A stretch of 22,766 bases of DNA from Castellaniella sp034007085 (GCF_034007085.1 NZ_JAVERO010000028.1:1-22766), one strand, 5' to 3'. Counted from the stretch's first letter, positions 7,347-15,161 are shown. Numbers and translations: made by a program. The notes: generated by a model not told the origin, from the letters alone.

Positions 7347-7991
7347 ATGAGTCAGCATCCGACACAGTCCGACGAGCAGGGCGCAGTCGACCCGAACCTG
7401 CCCTCCGATCCTTCGCGCCGCTTCTGGGTCGCATCGGCCTGTACGCTGGGTGGGGCTGCGGGCGTGGCCACGGCCGTACCCTTTGTCGGTTCGTTCGCCC
7501 CCTCCGAAAAGGCCCGGGCGGCCGGCGCGCCGGTCGAGGCCGATATTTCCGGTCTGGCCGAAGGCCAGATGCTGACCGTCGAATGGCGCGGCAAACCGGT
7601 CTGGATCCTGCGCCGCACCCAGGCCGAAGTCGACGCCCTGTCCAAGCACGACGCCGAACTTGCCGACCCCAATTCCGACCGCCCCGGCTTCACGCCTGAA
7701 TGGGCCAAAAACGTCTACCGCTCCCGCAAGCCCGAATATTTCGTCTGCATCGGCATCTGCACCCACCTGGGCTGCTCGCCGACCGCGTATTTCCAGCCTG
7801 GCGCCCAGCCCGGCTTGCCCAGCGACTGGCCCGGCGGGTGGTTCTGCCCCTGTCACGGCTCGACCTTCGACCTGGCCGGCCGGGTGTTCGCCAACAAGCC
7901 GGCCCCAGACAATCTCGAAATTCCGCCCTATGTCTTTTCCGCCGATGGCACTCGCATCACCATCGGCGTCGACGAAGACAACCAGGCCTGA
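7347..7991 (+). CDS. petA: Ubiquinol-cytochrome c reductase, Rieske iron-sulfur subunit
   Basis: A 214-residue Rieske subunit of the cytochrome bc1 complex, which takes the first electron from ubiquinol and passes it to cytochrome c1. A twin-arginine motif (SRRFWV, residues 23-28) precedes a single hydrophobic segment (about 29-50) that serves as an uncleaved membrane anchor. The cluster-binding boxes are complete: CTHLGC (138-143) gives ligands Cys138 and His140, and CPCH (167-170) gives Cys167 and His170. Cys143 and Cys169 would form the stabilising disulfide. The frame is open upstream to 7263 but the ATG at 7347 matches the family start; its ribosome site is weak (AGGGA about eight bases before). 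First gene of petABC, followed by petB after 47 bases. Confidence 0.97.
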   Translation: MSQHPTQSDEQGAVDPNLPSDPSRRFWVASACTLGGAAGVATAVPFVGSFAPSEKARAAGAPVEADISGLAEGQMLTVEWRGKPVWILRRTQAEVDALSKHDAELADPNSDRPGFTPEWAKNVYRSRKPEYFVCIGICTHLGCSPTAYFQPGAQPGLPSDWPGGWFCPCHGSTFDLAGRVFANKPAPDNLEIPPYVFSADGTRITIGVDEDNQA

Positions 7992-8038
7992 TGGACGCTT
8001 GCGCCCATCCTTTTGCGATATTGAATTAGGAGCCTTCC

Positions 8039-9424
8039 ATGGCCGATAAAAACGTCGAGACGACCGGGTTGCTGGGCTGGGTGGACCACCGCTTCCCGCT
8101 GACCAAAATGTTCAAGGAGCACATGTCCGAATACTATGCTCCGAAGAACTTCAACTTCTGGTACTTCTTTGGTTCGCTGGCGCTGCTGGTGCTGGTGATC
8201 CAGATCGTCACCGGGATTTTCCTGGTGATGAACTACAAGCCCGACGCGCGGTTCGCCTTCGAGTCCGTCGAATACATCATGCGCGAGGTCCCGGGCGGCT
8301 GGTTCATCCGCTACATGCATTCCACCGGCGCCTCGATGTTCTTCGTCGTGGTCTATCTGCACATGCTGCGCGGCCTGTTCTATGGTTCCTACCGCAAGCC
8401 CCGCGAACTGGTCTGGGTCTTTGGCGTGGGCATCTTCCTGTGCCTGATGGGCGAGGCCTTCTTCGGCTACCTGCTGCCCTGGGGCCAGATGTCCTACTGG
8501 GGCGCCCAGGTGATTGTGAACCTGTTTTCGGCCATCCCCTTCATCGGTCCGGATCTGGCCCTGTTCATCCGCGGCGACTACGTCGTGTCCGATGCGACCC
8601 TGAACCGGTTCTTCGCCTTCCACGTGATTGCCATCCCGCTGGTGCTGATCGGCCTGGTCGTGGCGCATATCATTGCGCTGCACGAAGTGGGTTCGAACAA
8701 CCCCGATGGCGTCGAGATCAAGCAAGGGCCCAAGGACAAGTACGGCCGCCCCGTGGACGGCATCCCGTTCCACCCCTACTACTCGGTGCATGATGTGGTC
8801 GGCGTGGCGGGTTTCCTGATCGTGTTCGCCGCGATCATCTTCTTCGGTCCCGAAATGGGCGGCTATTTCCTGGAATACAACAACTTCCTGCCGGCCGACC
8901 CCCTGAAGACGCCGCTGCACATCGCGCCGGTCTGGTATTTCACGCCGTTCTACACCATGCTGCGCGCCACGACCAGTGATTTCACCTGGGTGATGGCTGC
9001 CGGCGCTTTGCTGGCCGCCGTGGTGCTGTTCGCCAAGGGCCGGCTCTCGGGCGTCTGGCGCCTGGCCGTGCCCGGCATCCTGATCCTGGTCGCCGTCCTG
9101 ATGAAGGTCCTGGACGCCAAGTTCTGGGGTGTGGTGTCCATGGGCGGCTCGGTCGTCATTCTGTTCTTCCTGCCGTGGTTGGACCAGTCCCCGGTCAAGT
9201 CGATCCGCTACCGTCCCGGTTGGCATAAAGTCCTGTACGCGATTTTCATCGTCGACTTCCTGATCCTGGGCTGGCTGGGCACGCAGCCGGTCTCGCCGGT
9301 CGCTACGGTCGTGGGGCAGATCGGTACGGTCATCTACCTGGCGTTCTTCCTGGCGATGCCCGTCTGGAGCCGCTTGGGCACCTTCAAGCAGGTTCCCGAC
9401 CGCGTCACCTTCCGGGCCCACTGA
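8039..9424 (+). CDS. petB: Cytochrome b subunit of the cytochrome bc1 complex
   Basis: A 461-residue multispanning inner-membrane protein carrying haems bL and bH and both quinone sites. The paired haem ligands are visible: His94 and His108 in helix B (RYMHS and VYLHM), His195 and His210 in helix D (FAFHV and VVAHI). The Qo-site loop at 297-300 reads PVWY instead of the PEWY of mitochondria and alphaproteobacteria. About eight or more membrane helices are apparent, with an extra C-terminal helix pair as in other betaproteobacterial forms. The start has a clear AGGAG at 8028-8032, six bases before the ATG. It lies between petA and petC in the usual order. Confidence 0.98.
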   Translation: MADKNVETTGLLGWVDHRFPLTKMFKEHMSEYYAPKNFNFWYFFGSLALLVLVIQIVTGIFLVMNYKPDARFAFESVEYIMREVPGGWFIRYMHSTGASMFFVVVYLHMLRGLFYGSYRKPRELVWVFGVGIFLCLMGEAFFGYLLPWGQMSYWGAQVIVNLFSAIPFIGPDLALFIRGDYVVSDATLNRFFAFHVIAIPLVLIGLVVAHIIALHEVGSNNPDGVEIKQGPKDKYGRPVDGIPFHPYYSVHDVVGVAGFLIVFAAIIFFGPEMGGYFLEYNNFLPADPLKTPLHIAPVWYFTPFYTMLRATTSDFTWVMAAGALLAAVVLFAKGRLSGVWRLAVPGILILVAVLMKVLDAKFWGVVSMGGSVVILFFLPWLDQSPVKSIRYRPGWHKVLYAIFIVDFLILGWLGTQPVSPVATVVGQIGTVIYLAFFLAMPVWSRLGTFKQVPDRVTFRAH

Positions 9425-9455
9425 AGGCCGAACCACTGACTGTCATGGAAAGATC

Positions 9456-10304
9456 ATGCTGAAAAAACTGCTCGGTGTCCTGGCCCTGTCCTTGACCTGC
9501 ACGCTGACGTTCGCCGCCGAAGGCGGCGTCCATCTGGACCGTGCCCCTGACCGCATCACTGACCTGGCGGCCTTGCAAAATGGCGCCAAACTGTTCGTCA
9601 ACTACTGCCTGAACTGCCACAGTGCCAATTCCATGCGCTACAACAAGCTCATGGATCTGGGCCTGTCGGAAGACGACATCAAGAAAAACCTGCTCTTCAC
9701 CAGCGAAAAGGTCGGTGATCTGATGACGATCTCCATGACTCCGGAAGACGCAAAGAAATGGTTTGGCGCCGCGCCGCCGGATCTGTCCGTGATTGCCCGC
9801 GCCAAGAACACGTCTTTCGGTCCGTCCGGCGTAGACTACATCTACACGTATCTGCGCACTTTCTACCGAGACACGACCAAGAAGACCGGCTGGAACAACG
9901 TCGTTTTCCCCAGCGTCGGCATGCCCAACGCGCTCTGGGAACTCGAAGGCCCGCGCAGCTTTACCGACATCGAGGTCCATCAGGTCACCGATGACCAGGG
10001 CAATGCGCATTGGGAACGCACCACCACAGTCTACGATGCGGCGGGTATTCCGACCGTCAAGACCGAGACCCTGCAGGACTATACGGGCGAGGCCACACGC
10101 GTCACGCGCTTCGAATCCGCCGACCCCAAGGCCTTCAGCAAATTCGAGAGCGACGTGGCCGACCTCAGCAATTTCCTGGGCTGGATGGCGGAACCCGGCC
10201 AACTGGTGCGCAAGCAGATCGGTGTCTGGGTGATGTTGTTCCTGTTCCTGTTCCTGTTTGTCGCCATCCGCATGAATGCGGCATACTGGAAGCACGTCCG
10301 TTAA
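9456..10304 (+). CDS. petC: Cytochrome c1 subunit of the cytochrome bc1 complex
   Basis: A 282-residue membrane-anchored c-type cytochrome that receives electrons from the Rieske protein and passes them to soluble or tethered cytochrome c. A Sec signal peptide covers about residues 1-20 (cleavage near TFA-AEG). The haem attachment motif CLNCH is at 51-55 with His55 as axial ligand; the likely sixth ligand is Met156 in VGMPNALW. A C-terminal hydrophobic helix (about 252-270) followed by basic residues anchors the protein. The start is supported by GGAAAG at 9447-9452. It is 31 bases downstream of petB. Its haem would be attached by the ResB/CcsB machinery encoded later in this window. Confidence 0.97.
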   Translation: MLKKLLGVLALSLTCTLTFAAEGGVHLDRAPDRITDLAALQNGAKLFVNYCLNCHSANSMRYNKLMDLGLSEDDIKKNLLFTSEKVGDLMTISMTPEDAKKWFGAAPPDLSVIARAKNTSFGPSGVDYIYTYLRTFYRDTTKKTGWNNVVFPSVGMPNALWELEGPRSFTDIEVHQVTDDQGNAHWERTTTVYDAAGIPTVKTETLQDYTGEATRVTRFESADPKAFSKFESDVADLSNFLGWMAEPGQLVRKQIGVWVMLFLFLFLFVAIRMNAAYWKHVR

Positions 10305-10360
10305 CGGTCGGCCACTCCCCACGGGGATCATGACTCTCCGGCCGCAGGGGCCGGGATGCC

Positions 10361-10384
10361 AGCCAGGCGTTGCGACGCCTGGCT
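10361..10384 (+). terminator. Perfect 10-bp hairpin after petC (possible terminator)
   Basis: AGCCAGGCGT (10361-10370) and ACGCCTGGCT (10375-10384) form a perfect 10-bp stem with a TGCG tetraloop, 56 bases after the petC stop. Only a weak T-rich tail (GCGCTTT) follows; a T7 run occurs about 30 bases later. It could be a weak terminator or a transcript-stabilising 3' structure between petABC and sspAB. A smaller CCGGCC/GGCCGG hairpin lies just before it (10338-10354). Confidence 0.45.
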
Positions 10385-10439
10385 TGCGCTTTCAGGCCCC
10401 TGCGTGTTCTTCGTCTTTTTTTGCATTGGAACCCACGAC

Positions 10440-11048
10440 ATGATGGTGCTCTATTCCGGGACGACCTGCCCCTTCTCGCAACGCTGCCGCTTCGTGCTGT
10501 TTGAAAAGGGCATGGATTTCGAAATTCGCGATATCGACTTGTACAACAAGCCCGAAGACATCGCGGTGATGAATCCCTACGGCCAGGTACCCATTCTGGT
10601 CGAGCGCGATCTGGTTCTGTACGAGTCGAATATCATCAATGAATACATCGACGAACGTTTCCCGCATCCGCAACTGATGCCGGCTGATCCGATCATGCGG
10701 GCCCGCACCCGACTGTTCCTGTACAACTTTGAAAAGGAACTGTTCGTGCATGTGTCCACGCTGGAAAACCGCAGCGTGACCGACGAAAAAACACGCGATG
10801 CGGCGCGCGCCAATATCCGTGATCGACTGGCCCAGCTGGCCCCCCTGCTGGTCAAGAACAAGTACATGCTGGGCGAAGAATTCTCCATGCTGGATGTCGC
10901 CGTCGCCCCGCTGTTGTGGCGCCTGGGCCATTACGGCATCGAACTGCCCAAGAGCGCCGCCCCGATCCAGAAGTACGCCGAGCGGCTGTTTTCGCGCCCG
11001 GCCTATATCGAGGCCCTCACCCCGTCTGAAAAGGTCATGCGTCGCTGA
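10440..11048 (+). CDS. sspA: Stringent starvation protein A (glutathione S-transferase fold)
   Basis: A 202-residue cytoplasmic protein with a thioredoxin-like N-terminal domain and a helical GST C-terminal domain. In gammaproteobacteria SspA binds RNA polymerase and affects stationary-phase and acid-stress transcription; the same role is assumed here. The N-terminal strand and Cys-containing turn (LYSGTTCPFSQRC, residues 4-16) and the cis-proline strand GQVPILVE with the following ESNII glutathione-site pattern are clear. Unlike E. coli SspA, a CxxxxxC-type pair is present. The frame is open upstream to 10356, but the tandem ATG at 10440 matches the family start; the ribosome site (GGA about nine bases upstream) is weak. 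It is followed by sspB after 2 nt. Confidence 0.95.
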   Translation: MMVLYSGTTCPFSQRCRFVLFEKGMDFEIRDIDLYNKPEDIAVMNPYGQVPILVERDLVLYESNIINEYIDERFPHPQLMPADPIMRARTRLFLYNFEKELFVHVSTLENRSVTDEKTRDAARANIRDRLAQLAPLLVKNKYMLGEEFSMLDVAVAPLLWRLGHYGIELPKSAAPIQKYAERLFSRPAYIEALTPSEKVMRR

Positions 11049-11050
11049 AC

Positions 11051-11488
11051 ATGCAGGAATCCTCGACCAAGCCGTATCTGATCCGTGCACTGCATGAATG
11101 GTGCACGGACAATGGCTATACTCCCTACCTGGTCGTCACCGTCGATGAAAACACCGTGGTGCCGCCCGCACATGTCCATGACGGCCAGATCACATTGAAC
11201 ATCAGCCATCTGGCCACCAATCGCCTGACGCTGGGCAATGAATACATCGAATTCGAGTCCCGTTTCAATGGTGTGGTGGAACACCTGTACATCCCTGTGG
11301 GGGCGGTCTCGGCGGTGTATGCCCGGGAAACCGGTGCCGGCATGGGATTCGAGGTCGTGGCCTCGCGCCCGTATCCCGGCGGCGACGATGACCCGAAGCC
11401 GCCGCACGCACCGGCGCCTGATGTGTCGGTTTCGCCAGATGGTGGCCCGGACACGCCCAGGCCATCTCATCTGAAGATCGTCAAATAA
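11051..11488 (+). CDS. sspB: ClpXP protease specificity-enhancing factor SspB
   Basis: A 145-residue adaptor that binds ssrA-tagged peptides and tethers them to ClpX for degradation. The folded domain is recognised by the N-terminal TKPYLIRALHEW segment, the PYLVV strand, DGQITLNIS, and FNGVVEHLYIPVGAV. A proline- and acid-rich flexible linker follows (about 115-138), and the short basic/hydrophobic tail HLKIVK at the C-terminus matches the ClpX-binding tail of the family. It begins two bases after the sspA stop without its own strong ribosome site, so translation is probably coupled. The sspA-sspB pair is conserved in beta- and gammaproteobacteria. Confidence 0.95.
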   Translation: MQESSTKPYLIRALHEWCTDNGYTPYLVVTVDENTVVPPAHVHDGQITLNISHLATNRLTLGNEYIEFESRFNGVVEHLYIPVGAVSAVYARETGAGMGFEVVASRPYPGGDDDPKPPHAPAPDVSVSPDGGPDTPRPSHLKIVK

Positions 11489-11504
11489 GGGCGCCTGAGT
11501 CCTG

Positions 11505-11510
11505 TAGAAT
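11505..11510 (+). promoter_or_regulatory. Probable -10 element of the tRNA-Thr promoter
   Basis: TAGAAT at 11505-11510 (five of six to consensus) ends 11 bases before the tRNA 5' end. No convincing -35 is seen; TCAAAT at 11481-11486 is the nearest candidate and overlaps the end of sspB. Confidence 0.4.
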
Positions 11511-11521
11511 GACGATCCTTG

Positions 11522-11597
11522 GCCGGCTTAGCTCAGTTGGTAGAGCAGCTCACTTGTAATGAGAAGGTCGGGGGTTCGACTCCTCTAGCCGGCACCA
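11522..11597 (+). tRNA. tRNA-Thr (anticodon UGU), CCA encoded
   Basis: A 76-nt cloverleaf. The acceptor stem is GCCGGCT (11522-11528) with AGCCGGC (11587-11593), then discriminator A and genomic CCA (11595-11597). The D arm is GCTCAGTTGGTAGAGC. The anticodon loop CTTGTAA holds TGT at 11555-11557, reading ACA-type threonine codons. The T loop is TTCGACT; its stem uses two G-U pairs. The anticodon stem has the G/A end mismatch seen in other bacterial tRNA-Thr. Confidence 0.97.
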
Positions 11598-11615
11598 TTT
11601 CGATATCTGCGCAAA

Positions 11616-11647
11616 CGCCGCCCCTGGAAACAGGGGGCGGCGTTTTT
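11616..11647 (+). terminator. Intrinsic terminator after tRNA-Thr
   Basis: CGCCGCCCCTG (11616-11626) pairs with CAGGGGGCGGCG (11631-11642) around a GAAA tetraloop, with one bulged G, followed by TTTTT at 11643-11647. This would end the tRNA transcript 19 bases after CCA and insulate the downstream cyclase gene. Confidence 0.88.
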
Positions 11648-11752
11648 CGCTGATGATTCCGACGAAGTGGATCAGTTTCAACCGATGCTGCCCTTTGTCT
11701 GCCGGACTGAATATTACAAATGTGGTATTCACTGCACTGGAAACAGGTTAAC

Positions 11753-13336
11753 ATGCGGAGCTACATTTGCGCTGGTGGTTATGGCGATGCCTACATAGCG
11801 ATCCGGCGGGCGGCATCCGGATGGCATCCGGACAGCATGTGGACGATGAATCAACAGACTATTTCACTCGATTCGGCCTTTTCCCGGCCGATCGTTCAGG
11901 CGATGTGGGTCGCGCTTGCCGCGTTCCTGCTGGTGCTGGCCAGCCAGTTGGCCCTGCCGGCTTTTGCCCGCTCGCTGGTGTGGCCTGCGAATGCGGTGCT
12001 GGTGGGGCTGTTGCTGCGGCGCGGGGGGCCGCTTCGCATACTGTCGTGGGGGTTGCTGGGTGCCGGACTGTTCCTGGCACACCTGAGCCTGGGCGTGGCG
12101 CTTTCCTGGGCGGTGATCGACAGCCTGGCAGATCTGGCGGGGATCAGGCTTGCCTGGTGGATCCTGGCGCGGTTCTGGCCGTTGGATAATCTGCGCGCGC
12201 CCCGGGCTGTCGTCCGGATGCTGCTGGCCGGTCTGGCGGCATCTGCGGTCACCGTGGTGTTCGGCCGGTTCGCGCATGCCGAGGCGGATTTTGCTGCAGT
12301 GCCTCTGGAAACCATCATCAGCGGTGTACTGGGCCAGTGGCTGGGCTATGGCATCTTTCTGCTACCCGTCCTGTTGCTGCCGGGTGGGACGCTGCCTGGA
12401 CTCGATCGCCGCCTGCGGGATCGCATTTCGCTGCGCCATCTGGGGGACTGGTCCGCGTGGATACCTGGGCTCCTGCTGGCGATCAGTCTGCTGTCGTGTT
12501 TTCTGCTGGGCGGGCCCGGCGCCCTGCTGCTGCCGTTTGCGGCCCTGTTGTACGGCGCGTATGCCTGTCAGCAACGGACGGCGGCCTGGCTGGGGCTGTT
12601 GTCGGCCCTGTGTATTCTGTTCGGGTTCGATGCCGGCTGGGCTCGGGTACCGGACAATCTGCTGCTCCTGTCCGCCTGGGGGCGGGTGTCACTGCAGATG
12701 GGGATCCTGCTGCTGGTGGCCGTGCCGTTGCTCGTGTCCAGCGCACTGGCCGCGCGCAGTGATCTGATCACATCCCTGAACCGCGCCCTGGATCACGACG
12801 ATCTGACACAGGCCCTGTCCCGTCCGGCGTTCATGCGGGGCGCCCAGGAATATCTCCAGCGGATTCCGCCCGCCCCGTACGGCAATGGGCTGATGATGCT
12901 GGACATCGATCATTTCAAGCAGCTCAATGACCGCCATGGCCATGCGGCCGGGGACAATGTGCTGTGCGAGTTCACGCGCATCATTCGCGAGGCCATCCGT
13001 CCCGAGGATCTGTTCGGACGGCTGGGTGGCGAGGAGTTCGGTCTCGTGCTGCCCAACTGTTCACTGGTGGAAACGGCAGAGGTTGCGGAACGGCTCAGGG
13101 TCTGTGTGGGCCAGATCCAGCTTTACCACGACAGCGACGAACCCTTGCGGATCACGGTCAGCATCGGGGTGGTGCATCATCGGCAGGGCCAGTCGGCCGA
13201 CCTGGACCAACTGTTGTTGCAGGCTGATCAGGCGCTTTACCGGGCCAAGCGCCAGGGCCGCAACCGTTATTGCGTCCACGGCGCCGAGGCCGCCAGCACT
13301 TCGGGTGATCCATCCCAGCTGCGACAGTCTGCCTGA
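11753..13336 (+). CDS. Membrane diguanylate cyclase (MASE1-like sensor plus GGDEF domain)
   Basis: About 527 residues in this start model. The N-terminal 300 residues are strongly hydrophobic with about eight membrane segments, and the SLVWPANAVLVGLLL stretch resembles the first helices of MASE1 sensory domains. The C-terminal GGDEF domain makes c-di-GMP from two GTP: the DIDHFKQLND motif and GGEEF at residues 425-429 are intact, and an RxxD inhibitory site (RPED, 416-419) sits exactly five residues upstream, so product inhibition is expected. The start is uncertain: ATGs at 11720, 11753, 11837 and 11846 are in frame. 11753 has a CAGG five bases upstream, but codon use before 11846 is atypical and 11846 (496 residues) is a real alternative. 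It is separated from the tRNA by a terminator and converges on hemB. Confidence 0.88.
   Translation: MRSYICAGGYGDAYIAIRRAASGWHPDSMWTMNQQTISLDSAFSRPIVQAMWVALAAFLLVLASQLALPAFARSLVWPANAVLVGLLLRRGGPLRILSWGLLGAGLFLAHLSLGVALSWAVIDSLADLAGIRLAWWILARFWPLDNLRAPRAVVRMLLAGLAASAVTVVFGRFAHAEADFAAVPLETIISGVLGQWLGYGIFLLPVLLLPGGTLPGLDRRLRDRISLRHLGDWSAWIPGLLLAISLLSCFLLGGPGALLLPFAALLYGAYACQQRTAAWLGLLSALCILFGFDAGWARVPDNLLLLSAWGRVSLQMGILLLVAVPLLVSSALAARSDLITSLNRALDHDDLTQALSRPAFMRGAQEYLQRIPPAPYGNGLMMLDIDHFKQLNDRHGHAAGDNVLCEFTRIIREAIRPEDLFGRLGGEEFGLVLPNCSLVETAEVAERLRVCVGQIQLYHDSDEPLRITVSIGVVHHRQGQSADLDQLLLQADQALYRAKRQGRNRYCVHGAEAASTSGDPSQLRQSA
11812..11833 (+). repeat. 11-bp tandem duplication near the 5' end of the cyclase gene
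   Basis: GGCATCCGGAT (11812-11822) is followed directly by GGCATCCGGAC (11823-11833), ten of eleven identical. It lies just before the in-frame ATGs at 11837 and 11846 and is either in the leader or in the first codons, depending on the true start. Confidence 0.6.
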
Positions 13337-13354
13337 ACGCGGGGATCAGTTCTG

Positions 13355-13397
13355 CCATTCGTGCCGGCGAATGGGGCTGGTGCGTGCCGGGCCCGGC
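13355..13397. repeat. Two inverted repeats between convergent cyclase and hemB genes
   Basis: CCATTCG (13355-13361) and CGAATGG (13368-13374) form a 7-bp stem with a 6-nt loop. A perfect 12-bp palindrome, GCCGGGCCCGGC, is at 13386-13397. No T-run follows on either strand. They fill the 69-bp convergent gap and may act as bidirectional transcript ends, but this is unproven. Confidence 0.4.
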
Positions 13398-13405
13398 CGC
13401 TGGAT

Positions 13406-14422
13406 TCAGCCCCGTGCGCGCAGGATCTGGGCTGCGGCGATCGCGAAATAGGTCAGGATGCCGTCGCCGCCAGCGCGTTTGAAGGCCAGCAGGGATTCCA
13501 TCATGACTTTGTCGTGGTCCAGCCAGCCATGGGCAGCCGCCGCCTTGATCATGGCGTATTCGCCGCTGACCTGGTAGGCGTAGGTGGGCATGCCAAAGGC
13601 ATCCTTGACCTCACGCAATACATCCAGATAGGGCAGGCCGGGCTTGACCATCACCATGTCGGCGCCCTCGCGGATGTCAGCCGCGACTTCGCGCAGGGCC
13701 TCCAGGCGATTGGCGGGGTCCATCTGGTAGGTGGCTTTGTTGGACGCCCCCAGGTTGGCGGCGGAGCCCACTGCGTCGCGGAAAGGGCCATAGAAGGCGC
13801 TGGCGTACTTGGCCGAATAGGCCATGATGCGGGTGTGGATGCGGTCCTGGGCGTCCAGCGCCTGGCGCACGGCGCCGATGCGTCCGTCCATCATGTCGCT
13901 GGGGGCGACGATATCGGCACCTGCCTGGGCATGGGTCAGGGCCTGGCGCACCAGCATGGCCACCGTGGGCTCGTTCAGCAACTGGCCGTCCGCGTCGATC
14001 AGGCCATCCTGGCCATGGCTGGTGTAGGGGTCCAGGGCCACGTCGGTCAGCACACCCAGTTCGGGGAAATTCGATTTCAGCAGGGCCACGGTGCGCGGGA
14101 TCAGGCCGTCCGGGTTGGCGGCCTCCAGGCCGTCCGGTGTTTTCAGGGACGGATCGATGTGCGGAAACAGGGCCAGCACCGGAATGCCCAGTTCCAGGCA
14201 TTGTTCGGCCGTGCGCAGCAAGGCGTCGGGGGATTGCCGCGCCACATCCGGCATCGAGGCAACCGGGTCGTGCACATCGCGGCCTTCGCAGACGAACACG
14301 GGGTAGATCAAATCATCGGTCGACAGTGTGGTTTCGCGTACCAGGCGGCGGGAAAAATCATCGCGCCGGTTGCGGCGCAGGCGCATGGTGGGGAAATCGG
14401 CGGGGGGCAGGAATGCGGTCAT
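13406..14422 (-). CDS. hemB: Porphobilinogen synthase (delta-aminolevulinic acid dehydratase), Mg-type
   Basis: A 338-residue cytoplasmic enzyme that condenses two 5-aminolevulinate molecules to porphobilinogen, an early step of haem synthesis. The two Schiff-base lysines are visible: Lys205 in YSAKYAS and Lys260 in VMVKPG. At 127-139 the metal loop reads DVALDPYTSHGQD, with aspartates where zinc enzymes have cysteines, so this is the zinc-independent, magnesium-stimulated type. The RLRRN and SDMMDGR motifs are also typical. The frame stays open upstream to 15295, but the ATG at 14422 has GGAG six bases before it and matches the family N-terminus. It lies 68 bases downstream of yihA on the same strand, probably one transcript, and supplies haem for the neighbouring cytochrome genes. 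Confidence 0.98.
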   Translation of the reverse strand: MTAFLPPADFPTMRLRRNRRDDFSRRLVRETTLSTDDLIYPVFVCEGRDVHDPVASMPDVARQSPDALLRTAEQCLELGIPVLALFPHIDPSLKTPDGLEAANPDGLIPRTVALLKSNFPELGVLTDVALDPYTSHGQDGLIDADGQLLNEPTVAMLVRQALTHAQAGADIVAPSDMMDGRIGAVRQALDAQDRIHTRIMAYSAKYASAFYGPFRDAVGSAANLGASNKATYQMDPANRLEALREVAADIREGADMVMVKPGLPYLDVLREVKDAFGMPTYAYQVSGEYAMIKAAAAHGWLDHDKVMMESLLAFKRAGGDGILTYFAIAAAQILRARG

Positions 14423-14490
14423 GCGGGACTCCGTGAAACACTGATCGGATGTGGAGACGAGAGGGAGTTGGATGGCAGGCGGGTGCGGGT

Positions 14491-15114
14491 TCAGGGCACG
14501 GCCTGGGGCGAGATCCAGTTTTCGATATGGGCGGTGGCCTCGTCCAGGCCGATGCGATGGGTGGCGGAAAAAGGCAGGGCGGTCAGCGTGCCGATGTCGG
14601 CCAGGTCCTTGCGTGCGCGGGCAGCGGCCTGGATGCGCTGGCCGTAGGGCAGTTTGTCGGCCTTGGTCAGCAGGGCCAGGGTCGGCAGGCCGCGCAGGGC
14701 GATCCAGCGGGCCAGACGACGGTCCAGGTCGGTGACGCCGCGGCGGATATCGATCAGCAGCACCACGCCGGCCAGGCTGGGGCGTTCGTGCAGGTATCCG
14801 CCCAGGACTTCGGCCCATTCGTCCCGGGCCGCACGGTCTACCGCAGCGTAGCCGTAGCCGGGCAGGTCCACCAGAAAGCCGAGCCAGGCGTCCGGCGTGA
14901 GCGGGTCGGGGATGCCGAACAGGTTGATCAAGCGAGTGCGGCCGGGTGTCTTGCTGGAAAAGGCGAGCCGCCGCTGATTGGCCAGGACATTGATGGCCGA
15001 GGACTTGCCGGAATTGGACCGGCCGACGAAACAGACCTCGGCCGTGGTCGGTGCAGGCAGCTGGTCCAGCCGGGCGGCGGACACCGTGAACCGGGCGCGA
15101 TGGAGTAAAGACAC
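14491..15114 (-). CDS. yihA: Ribosome biogenesis GTP-binding protein YihA/YsxC (EngB)
   Basis: A 207-residue GTPase needed for assembly of the large ribosomal subunit. GTPase motifs in order: G1 GRSNSGKSS at 31-39, the TPGRT switch segment at 56-60, G3 DLPGYG at 83-88, G4 TKAD at 150-153, and G5 SAT near 184. Position 35 is Ser where Val or Ala is more common. The start is a GTG at 15114 with no good ribosome site; it is chosen because the SLLHRA beginning matches the family and no ATG occurs nearby. It is divergent from cytochrome c4, separated by about 150 bp, and probably heads a yihA-hemB transcript. Confidence 0.96.
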   Translation of the reverse strand: MSLLHRARFTVSAARLDQLPAPTTAEVCFVGRSNSGKSSAINVLANQRRLAFSSKTPGRTRLINLFGIPDPLTPDAWLGFLVDLPGYGYAAVDRAARDEWAEVLGGYLHERPSLAGVVLLIDIRRGVTDLDRRLARWIALRGLPTLALLTKADKLPYGQRIQAAARARKDLADIGTLTALPFSATHRIGLDEATAHIENWISPQAVP

Positions 15115-15155
15115 GAGGATGCAGGCTCGACAAGGGGGCGATGTGAAGCCTATTG

Positions 15156-15161
15156 TATAAT
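15156..15161 (+). promoter_or_regulatory. -10 hexamer upstream of cytochrome c4
   Basis: A perfect TATAAT at 15156-15161 lies 105 bases before the cytochrome c4 ATG in an AT-rich patch between divergent genes. No -35 with normal spacing is visible; TCGACA at 15127-15132 is too far (23 bp). The minus strand also shows TACAAT here (15157-15152), so the patch could serve yihA too. Confidence 0.4.

Noticed and set aside
7928..9436. 502-codon open frame on the minus strand opposite petB
   Set aside because: His/Asp/Gln-rich low-complexity translation mirroring the membrane helices of cytochrome b; an antisense shadow.
11522..11752. tRNA-Thr as a possible integration site for the cyclase gene
   Set aside because: No integrase gene and no second copy of the tRNA 3' end noticed in the window; the adjacency alone is not evidence.
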